Positions 1 through 11,554 of a DNA stretch of 64,000 nt are shown piece by piece; position 1 is the stretch's first letter; every line of letters starts with the position of its first letter. The DNA lies in the NCBI GenBank assembly GCA_028554795.2, contig CM068827.1, positions 70,095,809 through 70,159,808 of the forward strand, written 5' to 3'. The notes under the pieces were generated by a model that saw nothing but the letters and a program-made list of their open reading frames with translations, was not told the DNA's origin and ran no database searches. The position numbers were made by a program, and so were the translations under genes. The stretch comes from Sinohyriopsis cumingii. Lineage: Eukaryota > Mollusca > Bivalvia > Unionida > Unionidae.

Positions 1-81
1 TCAACTAAACCACCTCAAAAAGTCGTGCACGAGTACACAATGCGACGACATGAAATTAAAAGCAAACAAAAAGAATGATGG

Positions 82-1103
82 TTGATATTTACGGAAGATC
101 TCGTGATCATATCAGGCGCAAAAAAACTCGACGATGTGGATTTATCAAAATACGCAACTAAGGATGAAATCGACAATCTTTTATCTCTCTCCGGAATAGA
201 CCAAGATGAGGTCGTTATTTTTCAGGACCGATACGGAAAACTAAAAACCAGCGATATCAAATGGCATGAAATAATTCGTAGGGTTATTGGAGCTACTCCA
301 ATTAACATCCCTGTGTTCACTGACAGCTGAAAAATCAGAGATTCAAGCATGTCAATTGCCGGCATCAAAGATAAAAAATCAGCAAGTGTTTCTCATCGCG
401 TGAAAAATACCGGTGACACAATGACAGGTGATCTCAGCATGAATGGAAACAAGATAACGGTGCTACGAGATCCAACATCCGACGAAGATGCCGCGACGAA
501 AAAGTATGTTGACGTTAACTATGGCACCGTTGACGGTAAATTATCCACGTTGCGGGCCGAGTATGACGCTCACGTAAACGCGTTTGCAAATCTCCGTAGA
601 AACTTTAGAAAAATTAATGAAATCGCGTAAGAATTCTTTGGCACTCAGCTCACCGTTGATGCAAAACCTTCTGATATCAAAATTAACATTAAATCAATCA
701 AGAAAACAGTCGAAGATGTCGTAAGTGGAATTCCTGAGATTGTTAATAAAATTAATCTAATTAAAATCCCACCTGGGTTATTCCCGGGCATATTACTAAC
801 ATAGTATACACGGTATCATCGGGATTTGCAACATGGTCAAAACAAAATAATACCATCAAATATACCGCAACAGTCACTGGAGTGTATAGACTGTCTGTGT
901 TCAGTGTTGCAAAATTTGAGATATTTACGACGTATCCCTGGCGACATTCCACCGACAAGTTTTCCGGGGTTGTGACTATCATATTAAATAAGGGAACCGA
1001 AGAAACGTTTATAATGGAAGCAGCCGATAAGAAATTAACCGCAACATCTTACTGGTGGTGTTTGGAATTTGTAGCTGAAACACCTCAATTGGTTACTGCG
1101 TAA
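82..1103 (+). pseudogene. Fibre-like protein remnant of element 1
   Basis: Three open stretches (82-330, 349-630 and 882-1103) read as pieces of one protein. The first two share a frame separated by a TGA at 328-330. The middle part carries the GDTMTGDLSMNG...ATKKYVD signature found in phage-type tail fibres and in fibre-like proteins of Maverick-type elements. The short helical stretches around it look like a trimeric shaft. The last part (VYRLSVFSVAKFE onward) is rich in alternating hydrophobic residues and may be the distal beta-sandwich head. At least one frameshift falls between 630 and 882. A role in attachment is inferred from the family. Confidence 0.6.
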
Positions 1104-1111
1104 AATAATAA

Positions 1112-1545
1112 ATGGCGTTGACAGCGTCAACAACAACATTGGATGCGCAACAATATAGATACGATCAAGTACGCGAATGGCAGTCAGAGTTAAAAACCAT
1201 TATTGACGAGTATACGCTGTAAGTAAAAAAAAATACAAGCGGCGTGTAATCGTCCTGGATCCTATAGTATACTAACGCCAGCAACAACTGCAATCGCGGT
1301 AACAATATGCGTTTCATCATCAGCGGCCGCGGATGGTGTTTTTAATATAATTGCGAAAAAGATATCAACGTGCACGAGCACAAAATTGCACGATTATGTG
1401 ACGCGGCTAAACACAGCAGCAGCATACTCAAAATTATCGTCACTGATACCATCAAGCCTCTACGATACAACGATATCAGGTTCTGAATTCACAAACATGG
1501 CATTGATATACGAAGACTACAAACAAGTCCGCCATTCGAAAACAA
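1112..1545 (+). pseudogene. Broken conserved membrane protein of element 1
   Basis: The ATG at 1112 opens a short frame with the motif QQYRYDQVREW and a helix that stops near 1222. The coding signal continues in other frames: an Ala/Thr-rich hydrophobic stretch near 1270-1340, then a helical C-terminal part at 1386-1545 ending in a region that contains FTNMALIYEDY. The layout (amphipathic helix, hydrophobic hairpin, amphipathic helix) matches a small membrane protein often found next to fibre genes in invertebrate Maverick-type elements. Two or more frameshifts are needed to join the parts. No biochemical role is claimed. Confidence 0.45.
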
Positions 1546-1557
1546 CGAAAATGAATA

Positions 1558-1740
1558 ATGAGAGAATTACTTCAGCAGATAGCCGCGAACACAAGCCACG
1601 TGAAAACCTCAATGATAACAGTGAGCTCAACCAAACCTGAATTCAGTATTAATTTTCCAACTGCGATTCCGGTAAGCGAGATCGTACTGGCACAGTTGGG
1701 AGTATATCACAGCTGGCCCAATATCAGATCAAAATCATTC
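1558..1740 (+). pseudogene. Truncated capsid-type (penton-like) protein N-terminus
   Basis: The ATG at 1558 opens a frame whose first 60 or so residues include SSTKPEFSINFPTAIPV and VLAQLGVYHSWPNI. This arrangement, in which a native-state beta strand motif is followed by a statement of membrane- or capsid-ordered strands with a hydrophobic 'L-x-Y-x-S-x-P-N-I' segment, is familiar from the minor coat proteins of Maverick-like elements. The match is lost at about 1735, and the rest of the frame to 1809 does not look like protein. The gene is therefore cut off by a deletion or by inserted DNA. Confidence 0.45.
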
Positions 1741-1936
1741 ATGGATTCCTGGACTGGCCTGTGTGTCTTTCATGGGAGTCCTTTGTTTGAGACTTTTGTC
1801 TTTGTTTGAGATCTTCTTTTTCTTTTTGATCTTCTCGACCCCCACGACCGTTTCTTTTTGGCCACATTCTTTCTGAATGTTTTTCTGTGGGTTACCCATG
1901 TGACTTAGAGCTTATGCATCCACGCTACTGTTTATG
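1741..1936. other. Non-coding stretch after the truncated gene
   Basis: No gene is seen here. The sequence is T-rich with no recognisable motif and leads directly into a palindromic MITE. Confidence 0.5.
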
Positions 1937-2083
1937 TTGGGGCGCCAGCAGCAAAACGAAATGTCAATGCACTTTTCATGTACCCACCCACCCCAAGATC
2001 AAACCCCAGGTGAGTAAAACGTACTCATCACGCTGTTTGACGTGATATGAGTGGGGTACATGGGGCTGCTGCTGCTGGCGCCC
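1937..2083. mobile_element. Short MITE with GC-rich terminal inverted repeats
   Basis: The left end reads TTGGGGCGCCAGCAGCA and the right end is its inverse (TGCTGCTGGCGCCCCAA). The inner part is also partly palindromic (a 'tcatgtaccc' arm faces a 'ggggtacatg' arm). About 147 bp in total, with no coding capacity. The flanks give TTAT-like sequence on both sides, which may be a target duplication but is too weak to rely on. Confidence 0.7.
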
Positions 2084-2119
2084 CAATTATATAGAAAAAC
2101 CATATAAATCGGTACCGTC

Positions 2120-2202
2120 GACAACATGCCCGTTACGAGATTCGAACCGCCGACCCCCAGAACGAGAGTCGGCTGCTCAACGACTGTGCCATGGCTCTAA
2201 TC
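2120..2202 (-). repeat. tRNA-derived SINE head
   Basis: On the minus strand the segment contains a box B-like GGTTCGAATC and, upstream of it, a box A-like run starting TGGCACAGTCG. Together they give the two internal RNA polymerase III promoter blocks of a tRNA-derived SINE. The cloverleaf is not complete enough to call a functional tRNA. Confidence 0.5.
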
Positions 2203-2655
2203 TACTGATATAGAATTTAAAAATTATTATGTAGTTACCCACAGATCGGTTTCTGAACACATCGTATATTTCTGCACTCAAGATAGAGATAACAGCGGTT
2301 TCTGAATAAAATATATAATAGCGAGCTCTGCCTTGATAAAATTGGCTCTGAAATACATGTATCTTGTAGCGGATCTATAAATAACTCACTGTTGTGCAAT
2401 GTGTAACCGTAGTTATTTTTCTATTTGTGAGGCAGAAACCATAAATAAATTTCTGCGTTATTAATTACGACGTAATTAACGTAGATTGTTAATTAATTAA
2501 TTACGATGTAGATAGTTAATTACGACTACAACTGCGGAGAAAGCTATATTACAGCAGCATCTCCCTTGTTTCAGGTCGAAAAAGAAGTAGTATGTAAATA
2601 GAATTTTCTGACCAAAAAAAATAAATAAGTAATTAGTGAATACTAAATCTTAGCT
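2203..2655. other. AT-rich spacer inside element 1
   Basis: No gene is supported here. There is a run of TTAATTAA-type repeats near 2455-2520 and otherwise unremarkable AT-rich DNA. Confidence 0.4.
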
Positions 2656-2659
2656 CTTT

Positions 2660-3180
2660 CTTAATGATATTTGAAAATAATTTTTTGGTTATATTTCTTT
2701 GAGAATGCGGATTTGTACATATTTTCTGCGACTTTTTGTACTGAAGGCATGCAAATGCCAAACTATTTGCCAGCCGAATTCATTGATTGAAACATCATTT
2801 CTTCGCTGGTCTCTAAATTTATTGATTTAACTGCTCTCTTCCCAATGCTTTTAAACCGACTAGTCCCTCCTCCTGCAGAATTCTCACTCTGTGTGACAGC
2901 CTGTAAATTCTGAAGAGAATTGTTCTCAGGGTTTCCATCAATATGATCGTTCACAACACCGTCTTCGATCTCTCCAAAGAAAAACTGTGGTCTACATTCA
3001 AAATTGTACACGAAACGATGACAGAGATAATTTTTTCCCAACGGCGAATCTAAGATAACCATAATTATTAGCAACACCAACTGGTTCTTTCAAACTACAG
3101 TGTCTAACTCCGCCATTCCGATTTGCTTCATAATTCTTAATGGTGGGATGTCTGACAAATTCTTGGTTCATTTTATACAA
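2660..3180 (-). pseudogene. HNH homing-type endonuclease (frameshifted)
   Basis: Two minus-strand frames belong together. The upstream part (2998-3180) begins MYKMNQEFVRHPTIKNYEA and resembles the NUMOD4-like N-terminal motif. The downstream part (2763-3080) has the HNH core with VVNDHIDGNPENNSLQNLQ followed by VTQSEN, which supplies the central His-Asp and the Asn residues of this nuclease family. A NUMOD1-like DNA-binding tail follows and continues past an in-frame stop at 2769 to about 2660. At least one frameshift separates the halves near 3040. Such nucleases are common in phage and occasionally occur in large eukaryotic DNA elements. Here it lies next to another HNH domain fused to the polymerase gene. 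Confidence 0.7.
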
Positions 3181-3241
3181 TAATGTATTTGTCTAATTTA
3201 TTATTTGTCCGAAAACTTATTTAAATAATCCTCTTCACACG

Positions 3242-3500
3242 CTATAACTCTGCCCCTGACATTGTCAGGGACAGGGTCATTATTTTTTTATCATAATGTC
3301 TTTTAAGTTCCCTGTATCGCTTACCACCACAACGAGCACACAACTGTGTCTTGCTTCGGACTCCGACGCCACATCGTAAGCAGGGTATTGGTCCTAAACT
3401 ACCCTTACGAACACATTGTGAATTCTTTTACACATGATTTGCCACATGGAGTCACAGATCCTACCTCAAGCCATTTACAATGATTTCTTGTTTGAGACAT
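3242..3500 (-). pseudogene. Small zinc-ribbon protein (frameshifted)
   Basis: The minus-strand ATG at 3498-3500 opens a short Cys-containing frame. After a frame change near 3410 the second part reads PCLRCGVGVRSKTQLCARC, followed by GGKRYRELKRHYD. The two CxxC pairs spaced by about 14 residues form a plausible zinc ribbon. The ORF ends at a TAG at 3242-3244. A short palindrome (CCCTGACATTGTCAGGG) lies within the 3' part. The function is unknown; a nucleic-acid-binding role would be a guess. Confidence 0.45.
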
Positions 3501-3544
3501 TATATGTATAATATTTTATATTTAAATGTTTGTCTTAATTATAT

Positions 3545-6500
3545 ATGGATGAGTTTGAGAGATTATCCAGAATCAAGCCCTGGAAGGCTTCTAGATTCGA
3601 TCTTGACAGACTAACCCCTGACTCGCGGAGGCGAGCCCTGACTGATCTGATTATATTATCAGAGATGCCAAAAAAGAATTTCGTGATGATGGAGCATCTC
3701 ACGTGTGGTCTACATTCAAAATTGTACGCGATGACTCTGTCAAGGACTCTGTCATTGATGCTACAATGAACGATACACGTGAGAAAACGATTATCGATTA
3801 CCTCAATCAGAAACACCTTTTCAGAATAAAGTTTATTGTGCAAGCAGAATCCGATACGTGGATTATCCGTGACAAATGTGACCCTGTCCTTGATAATGGA
3901 AAAACCGCTGTGTTAAGTTAAGATTCCAAACCAGGAATGTTAACTGCAATTGACAGACCATATTACGCTCGATCGTATCCTGTGACCGCGGTTGTTTATG
4001 GAATTTATCAGCTAAATGATAGACCTGACATTAATGATCTTGCCCAGATGAGATTTTCAAAGCTGAATTGTGTAGCCGAGCGAGTAATGGAATATTTTAC
4101 AAATGCGAAGCGTGGAAATGGTTTAACTGATCTGCGACGTGAAAAAATAGCGAAGTGGGCTGAATTAGTAATGGATACAGGAGCGTCAATAAACGCTGTC
4201 GCTGAGTTATCAAGTAAATTAAAATTTCCAATGGTAGTAAAAACGTTAACGGGAGAGGTCTTATATGAATCAGCGAATAAAGGAATGGGAACACCAACTG
4301 AAATTATTGATCATAACGCTCACGCTTGCACCTCCGCGGTAACAATATTTCCACGGGATCGTGTTATGAGATATTACTCGTCAGAGAACTCTTGGGGTGA
4401 AATGTTCGATGCTATCAACCGGATAAGTAAAAACGATCCCGTGTCAGTGTGGTTGCTTAAAAGTTCCGAAGATGGCGAGTATGATCAATTTGTAAGACCC
4501 AACGGCGATTTATATCGTAAAGAATCTCTACACGAAGAAATGAGAACACTCGCACAGAGATATTCAGAAAACACTGAGCAGTTATTAACTAATTGTTTTA
4601 CAGTTCCGTCAGTTGCTGCCCACCCCGCGAGAGAGAGAAATTCGTGGAGACCATCACGCGCTGAGTTTCTCGAAGATGTTCAATTAAGTTGTATTCAATA
4701 TGGACATGGCGGTTTGTGGAATACGGAATATAACCACAAGGATGTCGTTTCCGTGGACATGGTCGCATGTTATCCGAGAAGTTTTCTCGGGATGGGTGAG
4801 TGTGCTGGATACTTTAAAAGATTTGGTCATCCTTGCCATGAGATGGTAAGAGTATCAATTAATGATCCATTACCCGATTTTGATCTGACAGGATTTGCTC
4901 GTGTAGTGTCGTCTGAATTCGCTGAAAATCTTCATCCGTGCTGTTATATTTGGTTTGGTAGACACTTCTCAGAGAAACGTTGGGCACCAATAGTGTTATT
5001 ACGATATATGCTTGACAGTAACGTATTAATATCGTTGGTTGTCAGTGAAGCAATTATATCATATCGGCCGCAGACTTCGGTTTGGTTACCAACACCAGAG
5101 CGTATCAACGTAGGCGAGGTCATCGAAGAATATGCGCGGGAATGTCCAAATACTCCTGTCGATGTCGTTGTTAATGATGCTCCTAATATTCTTAAGATTA
5201 AACTCAGCAACAGTGAAAAAACAGCAAAGGATCTCGGTAGAAGAATAATCTGTAAACTTACTCAGGGTGGTGCATATGATCATAAACGGCATTATGCAAG
5301 ATTGATTATGGATCCCGTCGAGTATAAATTTGTGGTCGCTGATGCACCAGAGAGAGATATATTTTGTGATCGACAAGATGTTTACTTATCCGACGGGAAA
5401 AGGTTAGGCGCAATTGTTAGTTACATTGATGGAGAATCACCTCAGTACACACATCTAAGATCTTCAATGCTTGCTTATGTTTCTATAAATTTGCTATCGA
5501 TGACAAATAGATTTCCTGACACTGCAGTTAGAGTTGCTACGGATTCATTTTATATCGATAAAAGATATTCAGAATTATTGACTCGTTTTACAAGCATTGA
5601 TGAATCATGGGGTTCGTGGAGAATAAAACAAGAAATGTTACATTGTTATTGTGAATCCGCGGATGTTGCGGTTAAAGTTAGTTATTGCAAATCAGAATTA
5701 TCAGAATTGTCGTTGGCGCCGTCTGTGTATGATCCAGTATCCAGACACCAAACCGTTTATTTGAGCGGGCCGGGAGCTCTGGTAAGACAACTCGAGTGAT
5801 CGAATTATTTCGACAGAATTCAGATATGATTGTGCTAACACCAACACACAGACTTGCCAGGGAGATGAAACAACGAGGAGTCAATTCTTGTACTTATCAC
5901 AGCTTTTTCAAATACAGCGGTGGTGTGTGGACGCCTGACCGAATGGGAGAGAAATATATTCCAAAAGTTATTATTTGGGATGAAGTGTGCACAGTGCCGT
6001 TAGAAATATTAAAAACATTTCTTGATTGGCTATTAACAAAAAATACTGCAGTGGTTATGTGCGGCGATCACGATCAGCCACCTCCGTTTGTTGGACCATC
6101 TCCACACGATTGATTGAAGAATTTTGATGATTATTATTCGGAGATAACTGATGATCACAGATCTCTTGATGCAGAATTAAAGGAATTTAAAACATTAATC
6201 AGACTACAACCGAATAAAATTCAATGTGAAATAATGCGCGAGGTGATTTCAGAAACTTCCTTGAACGACTTTTGGAAAACGTGGAAACCAAACGATTTGA
6301 TAGTGGCAGGTAGAAAGATAGTCAGAGACACACTTCAACAGCAGTTATTGCAGTTACACAAGAAAAAATTTCCAACACTGCCAGTGACATTGTGTTATAG
6401 ACCAGCTGATTCGCCGTTACAGAATACTGACGTTGATATACCAGGACCCTTGACAGAGTCAAGCAGGAAACAGAATTTTGTGTTGAATGATATTGTCGCA

Positions 6501-7010
6501 GTTGATGTCAATGTTGTTGAAGATGCGCTGCACGCTGACCAATCTCCGTGAACGCTAGGATACGCGATGACAATTCACTCATCACAAGGACTGACTATCA
6601 CTGACACAGTTGTTTGGATCGTTGATGATCACATCGAATGGTCAAGCTTAGTTTATTTTGCAGTGTCTCGAGTTAGAAAAATATCTCATTTGCGGAGAAT
6701 AGTCATAAACTCCTCAGAAACCATTAATGATGATATCGACAACGATATAATAAGAAAAAAATTAGCTGGTTATAAACAAAGTGACAAAAAAAATAATCGC
6801 GACTTTGAACTTGACGTTGAATTTATCAACGCACTAAAGCAGCAGCAGAATAATCACTGTGCAAGTTGTAATTGTGTAATGTTGTGGCAGTACTCGAGTA
6901 AACACCCAAGACAAATTACCGTAGATAGAAAAGATAACAGTCGCGGTCATACACGAGAAAATGTGATGCTGACCTGTCTTGAATGTAATCGACGTCGGGG
7001 TGCTAGTTAA
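3545..7010 (+). pseudogene. DNA polymerase - SF1 helicase - HNH fusion gene, broken
   Basis: The long central frame 3937-5799 carries a family B-like polymerase: motif A as DMVACYP (Asp near residue 274) and motif C as ATDS (Asp near residue 536). The next frame, from about 5796, is a RecD/Pif1-like superfamily 1 helicase, with motif II-type IIWDEVC and, near 6570-6720, THSSQGLT and AVSRVRK (motifs V-VI). The C-terminus (about 6830-7010) is an HNH nuclease with CASC...TVDRKDN...CLECN. Breaks are a frameshift near 3700, a TAA at 3919-3921, a frameshift near 5770 that splits the helicase P-loop, and TGA stops at 6111-6113 and 6549-6551. The intact ancestor probably made one polyprotein-sized replication enzyme. 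The polymerase differs from the one in element 2. Confidence 0.85.
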
Positions 7011-7960
7011 GTGATCTGGGCGGTAATTGTGTGTCTTCGGGAATTACTTGTAATTGTTCACATGTAAATCCACGCTGAGGAGCAGTTGAATCCAGTCTGT
7101 AGATTGCTGGTCTACCAGTAGATCTAGTTATGTTAGATATCTTGTGTGTGGTAATGCTACAGATAGGATCAGTCGCTCTTTTTTTACCACCTTCAAGTTC
7201 ACCGGGTTCATATAAATATCTCACAGTGTCATTGCCCAGCACCGGTTGTGTTGAAAAATCACGTCATTGTACGGGTATATTCTTTTTGGTAATTGCGTTA
7301 ATAGGTTTCATGTTGGTTGTTTGAGTAATTTCATTATTTAATGCAGCTATCACCCTTGGTAATCTTGCAACCCATTCACGAGATCTCTTGTCTTGAATGA
7401 ATTCCTTCGCGTATTGATATCCAAATAACCGCTCAGCAAGTGTTCGATTAAATCGTTCAACAATTGCCTGATCACGATGAATCTCAGTATACCCTCGTCT
7501 GATGGTGACGTTCTGTTGTTTCATCAACGATGATACTGCACCCTGAAATTCTTTGCCAGGATCAACCTGTAGCAGATTTGGCCATTGTAGAGGTCCCCGT
7601 TGATAAATTCGTTCAAACGCATCGGCTACTTCAGTTGATGTCTTTGTTGACAACGGTTTTGCTTCTTTGTATCTACTTGCAACGTCAACGACAGTTAGCA
7701 CATACTTGTATGTTATTGGACGTCTTTGGATTTTAATGGTATCATGTGGTAGAAATAATTAATCAGCTTGATGAACTTCATTAGGAACACTAACATCAAA
7801 ATGTGCAAAGTGAATTTGTTTAGGTGGCGGTAGATAAATTTGCCATATTGCCTGTTTGGATAACGACTTTTTAGCAGTAACACGCGTAACTTTTGCTGCT
7901 TCAGCGAGTTTACTAATCGCTGCGGTACCCCTCCAGTATCCTCTTGGGGACTAATAAATC
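7003..7960 (-). pseudogene. Retroviral-type (rve) integrase of element 1
   Basis: The catalytic core is in the frame 7264-7701: TVVDVASRYKEAKPL holds the region after the first Asp strand, LLQVDPGKEF supplies the second Asp, and RDQAIVERFNRTLAERLF supplies the Glu of the DDE triad. The N-terminal part with IWQIYLPPPKQIHF lies upstream (7760-7960) and is closed by a TAA near 7761. The C-terminal beta domain (DTVRYLYEPGELEGG) is in another frame at 7003-7242. The coding end overlaps the 3' end of the polymerase gene on the other strand by a few bases. The enzyme would have inserted the element into host DNA. Confidence 0.8.
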
Positions 7961-7968
7961 GATTCCAT

Positions 7969-8502
7969 TTATAAATTACCAGCACCTAGCGCTAATTTAC
8001 CTTTCATTGCGGATTTTATTAACCAACTAGCTAACCTTTCCTTGAAAGATTTATCAGTGTTGGAATTTAGTGCATGAATTAATTTTACATCTGCGAGATG
8101 TAACTGCTGCAGATCCTTACTTTTATAAGCTACATCATGATCATAACACGCTTTATCAATAGCATTTATTGGTTCCTCGCCTGGTTTTGGTTGGTCTTGG
8201 TTGTCAAGTCTGATATCAAGTCGGGTTCCAGGACCACAGTAATTATATCCTGGAAGATGTTATTCTCCTGTGTATTTAGCCCACGGAGTTCCAGGTAATT
8301 TTCCTAATTTTGCTGCAATATCAGCTCCGTGTTGCTTTTTTTTTACTTGACTTTGGCTTATCGCCCGAGGGAATACATTTAAATTTTTTTGTACCGCATC
8401 GTTCACACTTACCCGTAACCGCAGACCTATTATTTTTTGTTGTAATGGCTGTTAGATCACCTGTTGGGGTACGCCCCTGCATTTCACACAATATAAATCC
8501 AT
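7969..8502 (-). pseudogene. Zinc-ribbon plus phospholipase A2-like capsid protein
   Basis: Reading leftwards from the ATG at 8500-8502, a CxxC pair (YCVKC) and a second pair (CERCGTKK) form an N-terminal zinc ribbon. About 60 residues further on, the sequence YNYCGPGTRLD resembles the calcium loop, and AIDKACYDHDVAY carries the His-Asp catalytic pair of the PLA2 fold used by parvovirus VP1 and by Maverick-type coat proteins for membrane escape. Breaks are a frameshift near 8470 and a TAA near 8255. The stop is at 7969-7971, just before the integrase. This protein is not in the usual ORF calls because of the breaks. Confidence 0.75.
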
Positions 8503-8524
8503 ATTCTTTTTATATATTTTCTAT
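8503..8524. promoter_or_regulatory. Divergent AT-rich promoter gap
   Basis: Only 22 bp separate the PLA2-type gene (-) from the ATPase gene (+). The gap contains TTTTTATATATTTTC, which gives TATA-like sequence on both strands. A shared promoter is inferred from position only. Confidence 0.35.
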
Positions 8525-9273
8525 ATGGAAATCACTGACTTTTCTGCAACAAGGAAACGAGAACCAGTTAAGCATCATGCAGCGCTACCAAATTGTGTTC
8601 ATATGATTATTATAGGTCCATCTGGAAGTGGTAAGACGCAGTTGTTACTTAATTTAATAATAGAGTGGATGAAGTGGGATAAGTTGTATTTGGTAGTACC
8701 TTCAGTTGATGATCAACGATGCCACGATGTAATAAAGAATTTTAATGAAAGCGCAAAATCGTTCAATGAGAACGGAGACGATGTTGTTGAATTTATCACT
8801 GATATTGATGAAGCACCAAGTATTGATGATATTGATGGATTTATTAATAATTTAGTTGTTTACGATGATGCAATGTTGGATAAACAACCAAATCCAGCTA
8901 GGATATTTTCCAGAGTAGACACAAAAACACAGATGTGATTTATGTAACCCAGCGGTATACACAAATTCCTAAAGTGATCAGGGAAAACTGTAATATTCTT
9001 ATTGTGTTTAACAGAGTTGATACTCACACGTTACGAAATATTCATCAGACCTGGTGTAGCGGTGATATGGATATAAATAAGTTTAGAAACTTCTTTTCAC
9101 GAGCGCAAGCTACACCACACGGATTTATAACAATAAATTTACATGATCCTCGAACACGATACCGGTCGGACTTGATAAAAAATTTAATTAATAGCAGCAG
9201 AGAGGGCGCGCCTCCAAATTGCAACGACACAATCGCGTATTTTCCTTCGCTGTATCACTGGCAATCGCGATAA
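8525..9273 (+). pseudogene. A32/FtsK-like genome-packaging ATPase of element 1
   Basis: Walker A is GPSGSGKTQLL near residue 40, and Walker B is LVVYDDAML near residue 115. The second half, IYVTQRYTQIPK...NCNILIVFNR, matches the sensor and C-terminal part of the family. The two halves (8525-8938 and 8935-9273) are in different frames, so a single-base indel near 8930 disrupts the gene. The product would pump DNA into capsids. The gene starts at an ATG right after the divergent promoter gap. Confidence 0.8.
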
Positions 9274-11550
9274 CCAGTGAGGTTGGAGTCTTTTAAGTTC
9301 GGCGAACAACGCCGTCTCAGCGCGGAGATTGTTCGAAAATATCGCGATTTTTTGCGATTCTCCAGGAAGGCGTATTTTGCGAATATACGGGTGAACCATT
9401 AAGAAGTTGTTCGCCCTCTCTGCAGCTTGAACGAATCTGACGCCATACTCGTGCACACAAAGTCCAACAATGGATTTAACAGAATTATGCACACCGAGTT
9501 AAACAACTGATATAAGAAATAATATCGTTCTAAATGAAACTGATCGGAACATGTAACTTAATCAAATAAGGATCAAAGTATGGAACTTCTAAACAAACAA
9601 ATAGATCATTCAGCATGGAAGATCAGTGTATAAAACTTATACACATATATGAAAGATTTGTTCTGTCACCAAGGGTATCAAAGTATAGAAATTGTACAAA
9701 AATATGAATAATGTATGTTTCATCTACAAGTAGGATGTATGTATTATGGGTTTTCACGCATATAGTCATATTTATGCCGATAAATCAGCTCCTCACACGT
9801 GATGACATTGATTCGCGGTTTAGGGGCTGATATAACCTATTTATTAAAAAATGCAAAAATCTGCAGTCAATTTTGAATGCACACATCGGTGTACATTTTA
9901 TACACTTACCGGCATTTCTCGCGGCTGTTGGGCCACCGTCGTCTTAATATTTCTTTTTGTGGCATGTACATTATATCTCCGGAGCAAATCCTATATTTGG
10001 TGACTTGTAAATCCAAGAGGAATAGCACAACGCTCTGTACTGTGGCCATTTTAAATTTCGCGCTAGATGTGTTTGTTATTGCCGGTGTGTTGTCTAAAAT
10101 GTACGCAAGTTTGTTCCAGAAAGATTTGCATGCAGCGAAATTACATATTTTAATGAACAGGTGACATCTGACCTATATATCGTCCATCAGCATCAACGCA
10201 TAATGTGGGGGGGGGGGGGATTTACCTGACTAAGCGATATTGAGTCGTTGATGTCACTTGTATAGTGATATTCAATGACGGTGATCACATACGGAAAATG
10301 TGTATCTCGTGGCATCAAGTTGAAGAATATGATGTATTTCTGGTTCCACAGCTCTCGACCAAAGAGCCACTAGGCATGACCCGGCCCTCCTAGCCCACCA
10401 GATGATCCGTCGATAACCTTCTTATTCCCGACAGACTAGATGGATGCAAATCTTTGGTCCTTCAGTGTGAGTAAACCAATACCATCCTCCTGGTCAACGT
10501 CACCATCGTGGGCAGCATACAGGTTGCAAGAAAACCGATAGTTCTACGACTTTCCATCGAAAACAGCTAAATATGTCATGATTGATCCATGTAGTACATA
10601 AGACACGGTTAAATACGAATACAATACAATACGTTACACATGCGCGCACATAAATTAGCTTCATTACACATTACATCATGTTTTCAGAACTACCAATTAG
10701 AGATTAGTATTTCAATTATCATATTCGTACATGAATCTCTGTCCGGCAGGAATAATAAGAATTTGAACATTACTCATGACTGCAACCCATAACTGAGTTA
10801 AAATTTTCTGTTCAGTCATAAAAATGGCTAACTTGAAACAAACTATTCTCTATCTGATAGAGTGGAATTATGTGTCATAGGTCTGACTCTCTACAAAATA
10901 TAAAGAAATTCCAAAACATCCAACTTGTAAAAAAAATATATGATAAAACAAGAAAAAAATGAAATTTTATATTTAAAATACCTCTTCAGCTGAAGATTGC
11001 TCCGGTAAATGCGTGCTGCATCAAGGAAATGATGATTCCATGAAATAAATATGTTGTTGTGGTGGAACTAGGATTGTGGTCTATATTATCAACAGTATCG
11101 GTCGTGAGAGGATTTTAGAAAGCTTTGGAGGGGCACACCGCACCTTTTTCTTCTCACATGGCACAGACACTGTACTATGTCTGCAGAATGGCAGGCATAC
11201 AACAGTTCGAAATGCACATCGCCATGTTGCAGAGGCTGCCAACCAGGCCTTGCTTTCTTGTTTCTCTATATATCTTTACAGCAAGATAAGATTGGTATTG
11301 GTGTTTCTAAATCTCTTTTGTGTCGATGACGTCCTGTAGAGGCAGAGTTTGGTTTTGTGGTGTGCATCTGTATTTCTTTGAGTCAAGTTCTTGCAATCCG
11401 GAGGAGTATGTGCTCTTTATGTTAGCCATACTGAACTCTGGTCTTGCTTCTACTGAATACATAAATCTTTCTATGTGCGAAACCAGTTCAGCAAAAAACC
11501 CGGAAACAACCATCGACCCACAAAAAGCTACCGGCAAGCTTTCTCACATA
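9274..11550. other. Intergenic DNA, no gene seen
   Basis: No convincing coding region. There is a poly-G run near 10206-10219 and a repeat-like GC-rich patch at 10340-10520. The right end of element 1 should lie near 9.3-9.5 kb, but no inverted repeat was found. Confidence 0.4.
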
Positions 11551-11554
11551 TCCA

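Larger units (their letters stand above)
1..9300. mobile_element. Element 1: decayed Maverick/Polinton-type element (left end outside window)
   Basis: This block holds remnants of fibre, membrane protein, capsid-type protein, polymerase-helicase-HNH, integrase, zinc-ribbon/PLA2 and packaging ATPase genes. That set is characteristic of integrated Maverick/Polinton-like dsDNA elements. The genes lie on both strands, and nearly all contain in-frame stops or frameshifts, so the copy is dead. A MITE and a tRNA-derived SINE sit inside it (about 1937-2200). The left end is beyond the window. The right end is placed after the ATPase from loss of coding signal; no terminal inverted repeat or target duplication could be seen. 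Confidence 0.8.

Noticed and set aside
5760-5800. Programmed ribosomal frameshift between polymerase and helicase
   Set aside because: The gene also has several stops and a second frameshift, so decay is the simpler explanation; no clear slippery site was seen.
9274-9500. Right terminal inverted repeat of element 1
   Set aside because: Some GTTGTTCGCC/GGCGAACAAC complementarity is present locally (9299-9312 and 9406-9417), but the partner end is outside the window and a local hairpin cannot show a terminus.
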